From: Vibrio sagamiensis NBRC 104589
GTDB taxonomy: Bacteria > Pseudomonadota > Gammaproteobacteria > Enterobacterales > Vibrionaceae
Length of the DNA stretch: 64,000 nucleotides
Assembly (NCBI RefSeq): GCF_007990935.1
Contig: NZ_BJXJ01000018.1
Span: 25,445-89,444 of the forward strand
Reading direction: 5' to 3'
Shown: one piece after another, positions 1 to 8,800 of the stretch
Layout of the letters: each line of letters begins with the position of its first letter
Numbering within the stretch: position 1 is the first letter of the stretch
The notes under the pieces: model-generated
Seen by the model: the letters and a program-made list of their open reading frames with translations, nothing else
What the model was told of the DNA's origin: nothing
Database searches by the model: none
Position numbers and translations under genes: made by a program

Positions 1-1
1 A

Positions 2-1102
2 CTTCGCTTACGTCAAAGGATTGACGGATTGTTGCATGAGACAGTTCTGCATGAAGAAAATATTGCCTCTGCTCTTGTACTTCGTCTTAAGTTAATGGCA
101 CATCTAGATATTTCTGAAAAACGCTTGCCTCAGGATGGACGCTTTAATATCAAGGTGCGTGAACAATCAATTGATATTAGGATTTCAACTTTGCCAAGTC
201 AGTATGGTGAGTCGGTTGTAATACGACTACTCAATCAATCAGTTGGTTTACGTAGACTTGATGACTCAGGTTTACCTGAGGATTTATTGAGCCGATTGCG
301 TAAGCAGCTTGCTCGCCCACACGGAATGATTTTAGTCACAGGGCCAACAGGCTCAGGGAAGACCACTACGTTATATGGTGCACTGAGTGAGTTAAATAAA
401 GCTAGTAAGAAGATCATTACTGTAGAAGATCCTGTTGAATATCGTTTACCACGTATTACTCAAGTGCAGATTAATAATAAAATCGATCTGACTTTTTCTC
501 GTGTTCTACGGACTTTCTTACGGCAAGATCCGGATATTATTCTGGTAGGTGAAATGCGTGATCAGGAGACAGTGGAAATTGGTCTTCGAGCCGCTCTTAC
601 AGGGCACTTGGTATTAAGCACACTGCATACCAACGATGCTATTGATAGTGCGCTACGTATGATCGATATGGGGGCGCCTGGTTACTTAGTTGCAAGTGCC
701 GTTCGAGCCGTTGTCGCCCAGCGTCTTGTTCGTCGCATTTGTCCAGATTGCCAAGTCAAAATGGACCTTAATGCTGCTGAACAGCAATGGCTTGCAGGAC
801 GTTTTCCAAATCAAATCGGTGCACAATTTATTAAAGGAGCAGGTTGTCATAATTGCAACCTCACTGGACATCGAGGACGAATTGGTGTGTTTGAGATATT
901 GGAGTTCGATCAAGTTATGATGGATGCATTACGTAAAAACGATGCAGTAGGCTTTTCTCAAGCGGCGAGGTCGTCTACCTGTTACAAACCTTTACTTGCT
1001 TGTGCAATGGAATTAGCTTTACAAGGAAAGGTGAGTTTAGAAGAAGTCATGGTACTTGGAGAATTCGGAGTTTCAGGTACAGCAGATCCCATCTTTATAT
1101 AG
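2..1102 (+). CDS. mshE: MSHA pilus assembly ATPase MshE (3' part; start lies upstream of the window)
   Basis: This is a GspE/PilB-type hexameric ATPase of the inner face of the cytoplasmic membrane that drives extension of the MSHA type IV pilus. The frame is open from base 2, so the N-terminal domain, which in V. cholerae MshE binds cyclic di-GMP, is outside the window. Visible are the Walker A motif GPTGSGKTTT (about bases 341-370), the Asp/His-box region with LVGEMRDQET (about 545-575) and STLHTNDA (about 617-640), and a C-terminal pair of CxxC motifs (CPDC, CHNC) typical of PilB/GspE zinc-binding extension ATPases. mshG follows after 9 bases. The family assignment is very secure; the symbol rests on the MSHA context. 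Confidence 0.95.
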   Translation, partial: LRLRQRIDGLLHETVLHEENIASALVLRLKLMAHLDISEKRLPQDGRFNIKVREQSIDIRISTLPSQYGESVVIRLLNQSVGLRRLDDSGLPEDLLSRLRKQLARPHGMILVTGPTGSGKTTTLYGALSELNKASKKIITVEDPVEYRLPRITQVQINNKIDLTFSRVLRTFLRQDPDIILVGEMRDQETVEIGLRAALTGHLVLSTLHTNDAIDSALRMIDMGAPGYLVASAVRAVVAQRLVRRICPDCQVKMDLNAAEQQWLAGRFPNQIGAQFIKGAGCHNCNLTGHRGRIGVFEILEFDQVMMDALRKNDAVGFSQAARSSTCYKPLLACAMELALQGKVSLEEVMVLGEFGVSGTADPIFI

Positions 1103-1111
1103 GTAACCGAT

Positions 1112-2335
1112 ATGGTAGCTTTTCGTTATCAAGGAAGAAAACTAGATGGTACTGCCGTGAATGGCAAAATCGATGCGATTAACTCGGAATCTGCCGTGGA
1201 AGTGCTGATACACAAAGGTATTATTCCGTTAAATCTGAGCTTAATCAAAGAAACCTCGATAAATTCAATTAGCTTGATCAAATGGCTTTCACCAGCAGTG
1301 CCACTGGAAGTGGTTATCTTATTTTCTCGCCAATTGTTTAGCCTGACTAAGGCAGGTGTCCCTTTATTGCGCGCTATTAGGGGGTTACTACAAAACTGCG
1401 ATAACAAACAATTAAAAGATGCGCTGGAAGAAGTGGTTTTAGAGCTTAGCAATGGTGGTAGCCTCTCGGCAGCCATGAAGCCTCATCGGTATGTTTTTAG
1501 CCATTTGTTTGTATCTATGATTAATGTTGGTGAAAATACCGGTCGTCTGGATGAAGCGTTGATGCAACTTGCAATTTATTATGAACAGGAGCTTGCAACA
1601 CGTAAACGCATCAAAGAAGCGATGCGTTATCCTAGTTTTGTGATTATCTTTATTGTAATTGCTATGTTTATATTGAATATATTAGTGATTCCAGAATTTG
1701 CAACTATGTTTACTCGCTTTGGTGTCGAGCTTCCTCTACCAACAAGAATTTTAGTCACAACTTCAAATTTTTTTGTTGACCATTGGAGTGGTTTGCTTAT
1801 TGGTATGGTAGCACTATTTTTACTCTTTAGAATTTGGCTTACGACGGACAAAGGGAGAGAAACGTTCGATAAGTTTTGTTTAAGAATTCCTATCGTCGGA
1901 AACATTGTGAATCGTGCCCAACTATCAAGGTTTTCACGCACTTTCTCTCTAATGCTTAGATCCGGTGTTCCTTTAAACCAAGCTTTAGCATTAGCGGCAG
2001 AATCATTAGGTAATAAGTTCTTAGAGGGACGTATTATGGAAATGAAGCTAGCGATAGAAGCAGGTAGTACTATTTCGGTTACTGCTACTAACAGTCAGAT
2101 TTTTACCCCTTTAGTCATTCAGATGATTGCAGTAGGTGAAGAGACGGGGCGTATTGATGAACTGTTATTGGAAGTGTCTGATTTCTATGATCGAGAAGTA
2201 GATTATGATCTAAAAACTCTTACGGCAAGAGTTGAACCATTACTTTTGGTCATTGTGGCCGGTATGGTAATGGTATTAGCTTTGGGGATATTTCTACCAA
2301 TGTGGGGGATGTTGGATATTATTAAAAGTGGTTAG
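1112..2335 (+). CDS. mshG: MSHA inner-membrane platform protein MshG
   Basis: A 407-residue GspF/PilC-family polytopic membrane protein, the platform that couples the assembly ATPase to pilin insertion. The two repeated T2SF domains are visible: each has a long helical cytoplasmic part (about residues 65-165 and 270-370) with the family signatures LTKAGVPLLRAI and LMLRSGVPLNQAL followed by VGENTGRLDEAL and VGEETGRIDELL. Hydrophobic membrane segments lie near residues 170-190, 215-240 and 375-400. The length is normal for the family. It starts 9 bases after mshE and is surely co-transcribed with it. In V. cholerae mshF and mshB come next; here 464 non-coding bases and then mshA follow. Confidence 0.95.
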   Translation: MVAFRYQGRKLDGTAVNGKIDAINSESAVEVLIHKGIIPLNLSLIKETSINSISLIKWLSPAVPLEVVILFSRQLFSLTKAGVPLLRAIRGLLQNCDNKQLKDALEEVVLELSNGGSLSAAMKPHRYVFSHLFVSMINVGENTGRLDEALMQLAIYYEQELATRKRIKEAMRYPSFVIIFIVIAMFILNILVIPEFATMFTRFGVELPLPTRILVTTSNFFVDHWSGLLIGMVALFLLFRIWLTTDKGRETFDKFCLRIPIVGNIVNRAQLSRFSRTFSLMLRSGVPLNQALALAAESLGNKFLEGRIMEMKLAIEAGSTISVTATNSQIFTPLVIQMIAVGEETGRIDELLLEVSDFYDREVDYDLKTLTARVEPLLLVIVAGMVMVLALGIFLPMWGMLDIIKSG

Positions 2336-2513
2336 TTTTCAGACACCCAAAAATGTTTCTTTTTTGTTGAATTATTCTCTTAAATTACTATTGATTTTTT
2401 TATTAATTCAAGCTTCAGGAAGTGCAGTTTTTTATTTTTATATTACAGCTTTTTGTTGTTCTTGTGTTTATAAGTTACTGTAATATTTACTTAAAATTTA
2501 AGTCATGAAAACT

Positions 2514-2541
2514 TTGACAGCCTGCCTTTATGAATTAGAAT
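2514..2541 (+). promoter_or_regulatory. Sigma-70-type promoter for mshA
   Basis: TTGACA (2514-2519, a perfect -35) is followed 16 bases later by TAGAAT (2536-2541, five of six -10 positions). A second perfect -10, TATAAT, sits at 2551-2556 with only a weak -35. The predicted start near 2548 would give a leader of about 250 bases. The major pilin is normally far more abundant than the assembly proteins, which fits a dedicated promoter. Confidence 0.65.
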
Positions 2542-2570
2542 GAATGACGGTATAATGAAAAGTAAGCTTG

Positions 2571-2625
2571 AACAAGTTGCCTTATTTTAAGGATATTTAC
2601 CATTAAAATAACGGCTCAACTTGTT
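2571..2625 (+). repeat. Long inverted repeat / hairpin in the mshA leader
   Basis: AACAAGTTG (2571-2579) pairs with CAACTTGTT (2617-2625), and inside it TTATTTTAA (2582-2590) pairs with TTAAAATAA (2603-2611). The result is a stem of 18 pairs interrupted by a small asymmetric bulge, with a 12-base loop. There is no T-run after it, so it does not read as a terminator. It lies about 25 bases after the predicted transcription start and may be a stabilising or regulatory 5' structure. Confidence 0.6.
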
Positions 2626-2799
2626 TTGAACCTTGCTTGATGAAGCTAATTCATCGATTGATTTCAGCAATGTAGTCAGTGCTCACTTTTCTAACGCTTA
2701 TTGTAGCAAGTTATCGTTTGCTCTTATTTCAAACGTTCATGTGGTTAATTATTTATCATTTCAGTCATTTTATGCAGACTGAGATTAGGAGAGTAAAGA

Positions 2800-3291
2800 A
2801 TGAAAAAACAAGGTGGTTTTACCCTTATTGAGCTGGTGGTGGTCATTGTTATTCTGGGAATTCTTGCTGTAACAGCCGCCCCACGTTTCTTAAATTTACA
2901 AGAAGATGCAAGGAAGGCATCACTTCAAGGGTTAAAAGGAGCGATTGAAGGTGCGTCTGGTATTGTCTTCGGCAAAGCCGCTATCGATGGTATTGAAACA
3001 GCAGCGCCAGGAGCTAATGTAAAAGTAGACGATGTCTTAACAGCTTATGGTTACCCTGTTGCAGGTGATAATGGCTTGGAGAATGCAGTAACTGGTTTAT
3101 CTACAGATTGGGCATTAGCAATGTCTGGTGCAACGGGCTTAGTCGCTACTTTTGTTAGCGGTACCTTAAAACCTGGTATGGCTTCTGGTCAGTTAGTAAA
3201 TAATGTTACAGCAGGAAATTGTTATGTTTCCTATACACAAGCAACATCAGGTGCTGTGGCAACAACATCCATTTTTGATGATGGTTGTTAA
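2800..3291 (+). CDS. mshA: MSHA major pilin MshA
   Basis: A 163-residue type IVa prepilin, polymerised into the MSHA fibre used in surface attachment and by filamentous phages in vibrios. A short positively charged leader (MKKQGG) is followed by the prepilin peptidase site [10 protein letters not shown] with the conserved Glu at +5, then a hydrophobic N-terminal helix to about residue 35. Two Cys residues near the C-terminus (NCYVSY and the final DDGC) would form the D-region disulfide. The sequence after the helix ([21 protein letters not shown]) closely resembles V. cholerae MshA, so I call it MshA and not MshB. It has its own promoter and is followed by a terminator. Confidence 0.93.
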   Translation: MKKQGGFTLIELVVVIVILGILAVTAAPRFLNLQEDARKASLQGLKGAIEGASGIVFGKAAIDGIETAAPGANVKVDDVLTAYGYPVAGDNGLENAVTGLSTDWALAMSGATGLVATFVSGTLKPGMASGQLVNNVTAGNCYVSYTQATSGAVATTSIFDDGC

Positions 3292-3302
3292 GTAATACTC
3301 GA

Positions 3303-3330
3303 AAAAGGCCAGGTTGTTGGCCTTTTCTTT
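3303..3330 (+). terminator. Rho-independent terminator after mshA
   Basis: AAAAGGCCA (3303-3311) pairs perfectly with TGGCCTTTT (3318-3326) around a 6-base loop and runs into TTTTCTTT. It probably limits read-through into the minor pilin genes, so that mshA mRNA is made in excess. Confidence 0.85.
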
Positions 3331-3355
3331 GCTCCACATTTTGGAATACAGATGT

Positions 3356-3595
3356 ATGCGTAAGTCATTAGGGCTGAGTACCATTGAATGGGTAACGTTG
3401 CTTACTGTGTTAGGTACTTTGGGGATTATTGTGCTGCCAAAGCTTATTGGCTTTGAATCTGAAAGTTATGAAAAAACATGGCAACAGACAGAAGCAAAAG
3501 CTGAACATATTTCTGAAATATTGAGCAATAAAGAGACTTACGACGAAATCAAGCAAGAACTTGAGTATGCAAATAAATGGGATGAGTCTAAATAA
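3356..3595 (+). CDS. Small pilin-like protein in the MSHA locus
   Basis: A 79-residue protein not recognised as a named Msh protein. Its N-terminus MRKSLG/LSTIEWVTLLTVLG has the layout of a class III signal: Gly before the cut, Glu at +5 and a hydrophobic stretch of about 20 residues. It then has only about 45 charged residues and no cysteine, far shorter than any pilin globular domain. I chose ATG 3356 because an upstream TTG in frame lies inside the mshA terminator. It sits between mshA and mshC, on the far side of mshA from where V. cholerae carries mshB. It may be a minor pilin or a pilin-interacting peptide; translation is inferred only. Confidence 0.6.
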   Translation: MRKSLGLSTIEWVTLLTVLGTLGIIVLPKLIGFESESYEKTWQQTEAKAEHISEILSNKETYDEIKQELEYANKWDESK

Positions 3596-3675
3596 TATCC
3601 GTTCGTTGATCCTCTTCAAAATACCTAGGACTATGATCTTTTTAGTCCTTGATTTTCTCACAAAAAAGGTGAGTT

Positions 3676-4161
3676 ATGCAAAGTCGGCACTCTTTCTATG
3701 GGTTTACATTGGTGGAGTTGATCTTATTGATTGTGCTGATATCAATTTTGTCACTTTATGCTTCTAGTCGTTTTATTGGCAAAGATAGCTTTTCTCCTTT
3801 TGCACTACAAGAACAAGTTATTTCAGTAATTCGTCAATTACAAATAAGTCGTATGCAATCGAATACCTCTGGTGAGGAACCTTATTTCCAACTTCATGTA
3901 TCTCTTAATTGTTTAGGTTCAGTTGCGGCATGTTCCACAACAAATCAAGTCAGAGCGGCTCGTAGTGACAAAGTACAAGATCCATCGGCGCGTTTTATTC
4001 TGAATGGTGCTCAAAGCCCAATCCGTTTTAGCTTGTTAGGAAACCCTCTTAATACTCAGTCAGAAGGTATTTCAATTTTGATTCAAAATACTCATGGAGT
4101 AGGTCAATGTGAAGTACAGGTTAACAGTCAAGGTTATGTGGCAAAAGGAATCTGTTCATGA
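3676..4161 (+). CDS. mshC: MSHA minor pilin MshC
   Basis: A 161-residue prepilin-like protein. The N-terminus reads MQSRHSFYG/FTLVELILLIVLISIL, a prepilin peptidase site with Glu at +5, followed by the usual hydrophobic helix. The rest (RFIGKDSFSPFALQEQV; Cys pairs near residues 75-82 and the C-terminus) fits minor pilins of the GspH/FimT type placed at the pilus tip. The stop overlaps the next start by four bases (ATGA), indicating translational coupling with mshD. A GGTGAG ribosome site precedes ATG 3676. The symbol comes from gene order. Confidence 0.87.
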   Translation: MQSRHSFYGFTLVELILLIVLISILSLYASSRFIGKDSFSPFALQEQVISVIRQLQISRMQSNTSGEEPYFQLHVSLNCLGSVAACSTTNQVRAARSDKVQDPSARFILNGAQSPIRFSLLGNPLNTQSEGISILIQNTHGVGQCEVQVNSQGYVAKGICS

Positions 4162-4727
4162 GGAGGCTGCGAGGTATCACGCTGATCGAAATGATCATTG
4201 CTCTAGTTTTGATGGCGATTGCGATCACTACTTTTGCTTCTTTTTTGATGCCACAAATTCGCGATTCGGCACTACCATCTTATCAAACTCGAGCTGCATC
4301 TTTGGCGCAAGGCTTTCTATCACAAATTATGGCCCGCAGCTTTGATCACAATAGTGATCGTGATGGAGGTGGTATTCGTTGTAATGAAGGCGTTGTCCTA
4401 TGTACACCAGCAAAAGCGCTTGGTTCAGATTCTGGCGAAAGTAATTCATCGCAGTTTAATGACGTTGATGACTATATTGGCTGCTGGGGTACACCTGAAA
4501 CGTTGTCTCAATGCCAAGGAGATAACCGTGGGCATATTACTAATGTGTTAGGTGAAAGCAGCGCCGATAAATATCGCAACTTTCGTGTAGAAGTTTCCGT
4601 GGTCTATGACAATTTAAATTCACCTATTCCTGCTTTAGAAGCTACCGATTACAAAAAAATCACAGTGAGTATTTTTGCGAGTTATACCCAGCCGTTGACG
4701 CTAGTTGCGATTCGAGGAAATTACTGA
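4158..4727 (+). CDS. mshD: MSHA minor pilin MshD
   Basis: A 189-residue type IV prepilin-like protein with a very short leader, MRRLRG/ITLIEMIIALVLMAIA, in which Ile replaces Phe at +1 and Glu is kept at +5. The soluble part contains several Cys residues (IRCNEGVVLC, YIGCWGTP, LSQCQGD), as in minor pilins that cap or prime the fibre. It overlaps mshC by four bases and shares the base A of TGATG with mshO, so these genes form one tightly coupled operon. The length is normal for MshD. Confidence 0.88.
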   Translation: MRRLRGITLIEMIIALVLMAIAITTFASFLMPQIRDSALPSYQTRAASLAQGFLSQIMARSFDHNSDRDGGGIRCNEGVVLCTPAKALGSDSGESNSSQFNDVDDYIGCWGTPETLSQCQGDNRGHITNVLGESSADKYRNFRVEVSVVYDNLNSPIPALEATDYKKITVSIFASYTQPLTLVAIRGNY

Positions 4728-5443
4728 TGATTGAGCGTGGTTTTACCCTTGTGGAGATGGTAGTTACCATTGTCATTGGGGGTGTGATGATGCTGGGTAT
4801 TGCAGGTTATGTCAAAATTGGAATGATTGGGTATGTTGATAGTATTGAACGTCAGCGTTTACAGACTCAGGCGATGTTTGTATTAGAGAAAATGTCTCGA
4901 GAAATACGCCATGCGGTACCTAACAGTTTTTATGTTCCTGATGAAATCACAAATTGCTTGGCCTTTGTAGCGATTGATTACTCTGGTTTTTACTCCCTGT
5001 TTCTTAATGATATCGAGTTTTTGTTAGGTAATGCTCCTGCAAGTTTAAATGTTATCCCTGCTGATCTACGTATGGTCATTAACCCTAGTCGTTACGATGA
5101 TTTGTTGCCCAGTTCTCCGCAAAGTTTTTCAGTTGCAGGACTGATAAAGAGCAATGGTGTTTTTCGTATTCCCGATGCTGCAAGTCGTCTGACTGCTAAT
5201 TCAATTTCGAGTCGCATTTATATTTATAGGTCTAACTCTGATGTTAAATATTGCTTTGAAAATAATAATGTTACTAGAAATGGTGTCATTGTTGGGGATA
5301 GTGTTGATGGTGCAGTAAGTAATATGTATTACCTTGAGTCTACTTTGCAGCGTGGTGGCTTAGTTCACATCAATGTGGAGTTTGAACAAAATGGAGAACG
5401 CAGTGTTTTTCAACAAGATATTCAGGTGCTTAATGTTCCCTAG
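4727..5443 (+). CDS. mshO: MSHA minor pilin MshO
   Basis: A 238-residue protein, larger than the other minor pilins, as is usual for MshO/GspJ-type tip components. The N-terminus MIERG/FTLVEMVVTIVIGGVMM is a clear prepilin peptidase site with Glu at +5. The central and C-terminal regions contain CLAF and KYCFEN cysteines and a beta-rich composition. It starts one base inside mshD and ends ten bases inside mshP, so translation of the three is coupled. It probably forms part of the pseudopilin-like initiation complex that primes MSHA assembly. Confidence 0.9.
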   Translation: MIERGFTLVEMVVTIVIGGVMMLGIAGYVKIGMIGYVDSIERQRLQTQAMFVLEKMSREIRHAVPNSFYVPDEITNCLAFVAIDYSGFYSLFLNDIEFLLGNAPASLNVIPADLRMVINPSRYDDLLPSSPQSFSVAGLIKSNGVFRIPDAASRLTANSISSRIYIYRSNSDVKYCFENNNVTRNGVIVGDSVDGAVSNMYYLESTLQRGGLVHINVEFEQNGERSVFQQDIQVLNVP

Positions 5444-5867
5444 TTCAGCACAACGGGGCAGCATTCTTATTGTAGTGTTATTTGTTATTTTGATTATGGG
5501 ATATTTAGCAACGTCATTAACAATGGTGAGGTGGTCGAACCAAAGTTCATTAAGTCGAAGTGTTTTAGGAGTACAAGCTTGGTTTATGGCTCAATCCGCT
5601 AATGAGTGGGCATTGACACAACTTTATCCCTTGAACGTCTCAGAGCCTGATGTGGGGACATTTTGTTCTGATGTGGTCAGTGGAGCCATCCCGAATATCG
5701 CTCAGGGGACAGGCTGTAGGCTAAATAAAATGACATGTTCATCGATTGGTTCTTTTAATGCAGGAACTTCGGAAGAGGAATCGTTATTTCGTGTCAATGC
5801 GATAGCTATTTGTGGTTCAGGGAACATGCAAGTTCAACGTCAGCAGGAAGTTTGGGTAAGGGATTAA
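5433..5867 (+). CDS. mshP: MSHA biogenesis protein MshP
   Basis: A 144-residue protein with one N-terminal hydrophobic segment (SILIVVLFVILIMGYLATS) after MFPSSAQRG, resembling a PilX/GspK-like minor pilin in which the +5 Glu is not conserved. Four to six Cys residues lie in the soluble part. I chose ATG 5433, which overlaps the mshO stop by 11 bases; an earlier in-frame ATG at 5373 would add a non-hydrophobic extension lying wholly within mshO. The stop is directly adjacent to the mshQ start. The name follows conserved order mshO-mshP-mshQ. Confidence 0.85.
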   Translation: MFPSSAQRGSILIVVLFVILIMGYLATSLTMVRWSNQSSLSRSVLGVQAWFMAQSANEWALTQLYPLNVSEPDVGTFCSDVVSGAIPNIAQGTGCRLNKMTCSSIGSFNAGTSEEESLFRVNAIAICGSGNMQVQRQQEVWVRD

Positions 5868-8800
5868 ATGACCATGAAAATAATCAAAATTTTATTGGTA
5901 TTAATGCTGTTACCAAGTTTGACTTTTGCTTCACAGTGTAACGTAGATAGTCAGAATGACTTTACGATTTCTTTTGATACTCGAGGAAGCGATGCTTATC
6001 AAAGTGTTGTATTACAAGAAAGAGGTAATGACTATACACTTTGGTACACAGGGCCTAGGCGTTTCGGTGATAAATATCAATTCGCATTTAATGAACCCAG
6101 TTTAAACCCTGAAGTTGGTTATAATATCACACTGGTGTACATAGCCAATGAAAAGCAGGTGAAATACTACCGTCAGTTTATTGGTGAAACTCATTTTGAA
6201 TTAATGGCGAGGAAATACATCAATATTAGAACGACTCAATCTTGGAATATTGAAGTACGAGAACAAGCTAAAAATCTTCAATGTGTTGCTCAAACGTTAC
6301 CCAATGGCCCTGATAAACAGATTAACATATCTCCAAAATTTGAATTTGGGACATTGAAAAGTAGTAACTGCACTATGGATGAGGGACAGTACTTTTGTAT
6401 CATCCCGTTCGAAAAAAATTATGATGAAAGCAAACCTAAGCCTTTGGTTTTTGTCATGCCAACAATTAATGCCTCGTTAACAGAAAAGTTACCACGACGA
6501 ACGGAATACCCCTCGACTGTTGCGATTGTCAATACCAACCATCACATGGCAACCGTTGTTCAAGAATTTGCCCCTAATCTCAAAGCTGACAGAGGTGTTC
6601 AGTTCCTCAATGTTAACGATCCAGAAGTACAAAAAGAGATGGCTAGCGTAGATTATTTTATCATTGAACCAGGGGTATTGGCGCTGGCTAATGGCGCGAA
6701 GATTGTAGCAGGTACTATTGAAACCAGCGTTGCTGCTTCTAAATATAATGCTAAAGGGAATAATGAAAGAATAAATGGCATTAGGGTAGATTTTGAAAAT
6801 TATGGATTAAGGCGCTTCAATGATCCGCCAGGCGTACTCGTTCAGCCTCAAACTCGCAATAATAACGGCCCTAATAATTGGTTTACGGGAATGGCTCGTA
6901 ATGCAACAGAGTGGTTTTTTACCGTCGCTTTAGAAAAATCTGAAGTCTTTTCTAAAAATCGTAGAGGTGAAGAGACGTATAATTTTATCAATGATTTGGA
7001 GACGGTTGCCTTTGTAGCAGGAGAAGGTCACGGCTATATTGATGGTCAACGTTTTTGGTTGGGTCAAGGTTTAACGGAATACACTCTTGAGCAAGAAGAT
7101 CCTGTAATTGATCCTATATCCAAGGGTTGTAAGATTCATACACCATTTCCCAATGATGCTGGATTTACTAATCCACCGATTTTGATCGCCAACAAAAATT
7201 CCCGCAAAGGGAGTAATGGTGGCTGGCTGAGACGGTGTAATATCACTAAAGATTCTGTAGGTTTTATTGTCGAAGAAGACATGCAACGAGACAAGGAACG
7301 AGGACATTTAGATGAGGAGGTTGGTTGGTTTATGTTCGAGAAAGCGAACCCCAACCCAATATGTGATGTATTTCATTCACCAGTACAAACGTGGAAAATT
7401 GAAAAGCCAGAAGATGGAGAAAATGGTTTTTTAATATTATCCAACCGTTCAAAAATACATGGTGCTCCTGTCATCAAAGACCATAATCAAAGAAGACACG
7501 TGTTGGGCTTCTTACCTGAACGTATTTGGGGACAAAATAAAAGCAATGCTTGTGATGGCCTTGAGTGCTTCGGCGATGAAGGGCTGCTGGTTGGTAAAGA
7601 GTCTCTGGAAAGTTTTCCTGTAAGTTCGATGTGGCAAGATGTGATCATTACCTCCGAACAAAGGGTAACTTTTCAAGATGGCAAGCAAGTGAAAAACCTC
7701 GCAGTTGATGGAGAATTGACATTATCATCAGGTCGCTACTGGTTTGACACAATACAAATTAATACTGGAGGGAAGCTATTTGTTGTTCCAGGTACTGAAG
7801 TTGTGATCAATACCAAAGCTTTTTCTCTAGCGAATCGTTCATTTATGGGGATGAATATCGACACTGATCATGATGCCGTATTTAAAGGTAATATGCGGGT
7901 CAATGTCTATGATTTACCAATTGACACGAGAAGTGTCTATAACTGGGTCGATATTTCAAATAATTCTCAATTTATCGGCGTTATTTATAGCGAAAAGAAA
8001 GTACATTTAAGTAACCACAGCAGTGTCCATGGTGCGATCACGGCTCCAGAAATTGATGTCAATAACAACGCTGAAATACATAGTGCTTCTTCCTGTCTAG
8101 CTTCTGCTGATGATTACCAATTAACCCTTTCTCCACAAAAGCAGTATGCATTGCTTTGTGACTCGCAAGGGCCAACTTTTGCGATTGAGACAACCAACCA
8201 GGGAAGTGCGCAAAGTACAGGATTGAAAGTCGATATTTTGCCTAAGAGCGCTGAACCTTGGTTTCGGGTTAAAGTCGCGAATAATACTGGACAAGGTGCT
8301 TATCCCAATTTTACGACTGACTCAAGCTCATCTCACCTTGGTCAATTAGCATTGGCCATTACTGTAGAAGACAGTAGTAAAATTGATTTGGATGTGCCTT
8401 ATACCCTTAAAGTTACAATGGATGAAGATACCAACAAATCTCAGGAGGCGACGTTTAAGTTAATGCCTTTCCAGTTTTCTGTTGAGGATCAAGATATTGT
8501 TGCAGGTCAAGAATACTCACTAACGACGAAGGTAGTCGCTTGTCTTGAAGGCCAACAGACCGTAGTCGAAAGTTATACGGGGAAGCCAAATGTGACTTTG
8601 AATCTAGAGGTTCCTGATTCTGGACGAAAAGAGCTTTCCTTATTAACTTATGCGCCACAATTTACCCGTTCAGAACAGGGTGTTTCTAGAGATAAATTGG
8701 TGTTAATGGAATCAGGTCAGTTTACAGTTAAATTACAGGACGATAATTTCATTTGTGATCCTCATTATTCCGATCACTGTCCAATGTCACCCAATCAAAA

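Larger units (their letters stand above)
2336..2799. other. 464-base mshG-mshA intergenic region (promoter and long structured leader)
   Basis: No gene is seen on either strand. It is AT-rich and has no clear terminator after mshG. It holds a strong sigma-70-like promoter (2514-2541), a second TATAAT at 2551-2556, a long imperfect inverted repeat just downstream of the predicted start (2571-2625), and about 250 bases of untranslated leader before mshA, ending in a good ribosome-binding site (TTAGGAGAG). It occupies the position of mshF and mshB in V. cholerae, but I find no readable remnant of either. Confidence 0.7.

Noticed and set aside
2336..2799. Decayed mshF or mshB in the mshG-mshA gap
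   Set aside because: No frame on the plus strand reads like a pilin N-terminus or MshF; nothing to support a pseudogene.
3314..3355. Longer TTG start for the mini-pilin
   Set aside because: It would begin inside the mshA terminator and would bury the class III signal.
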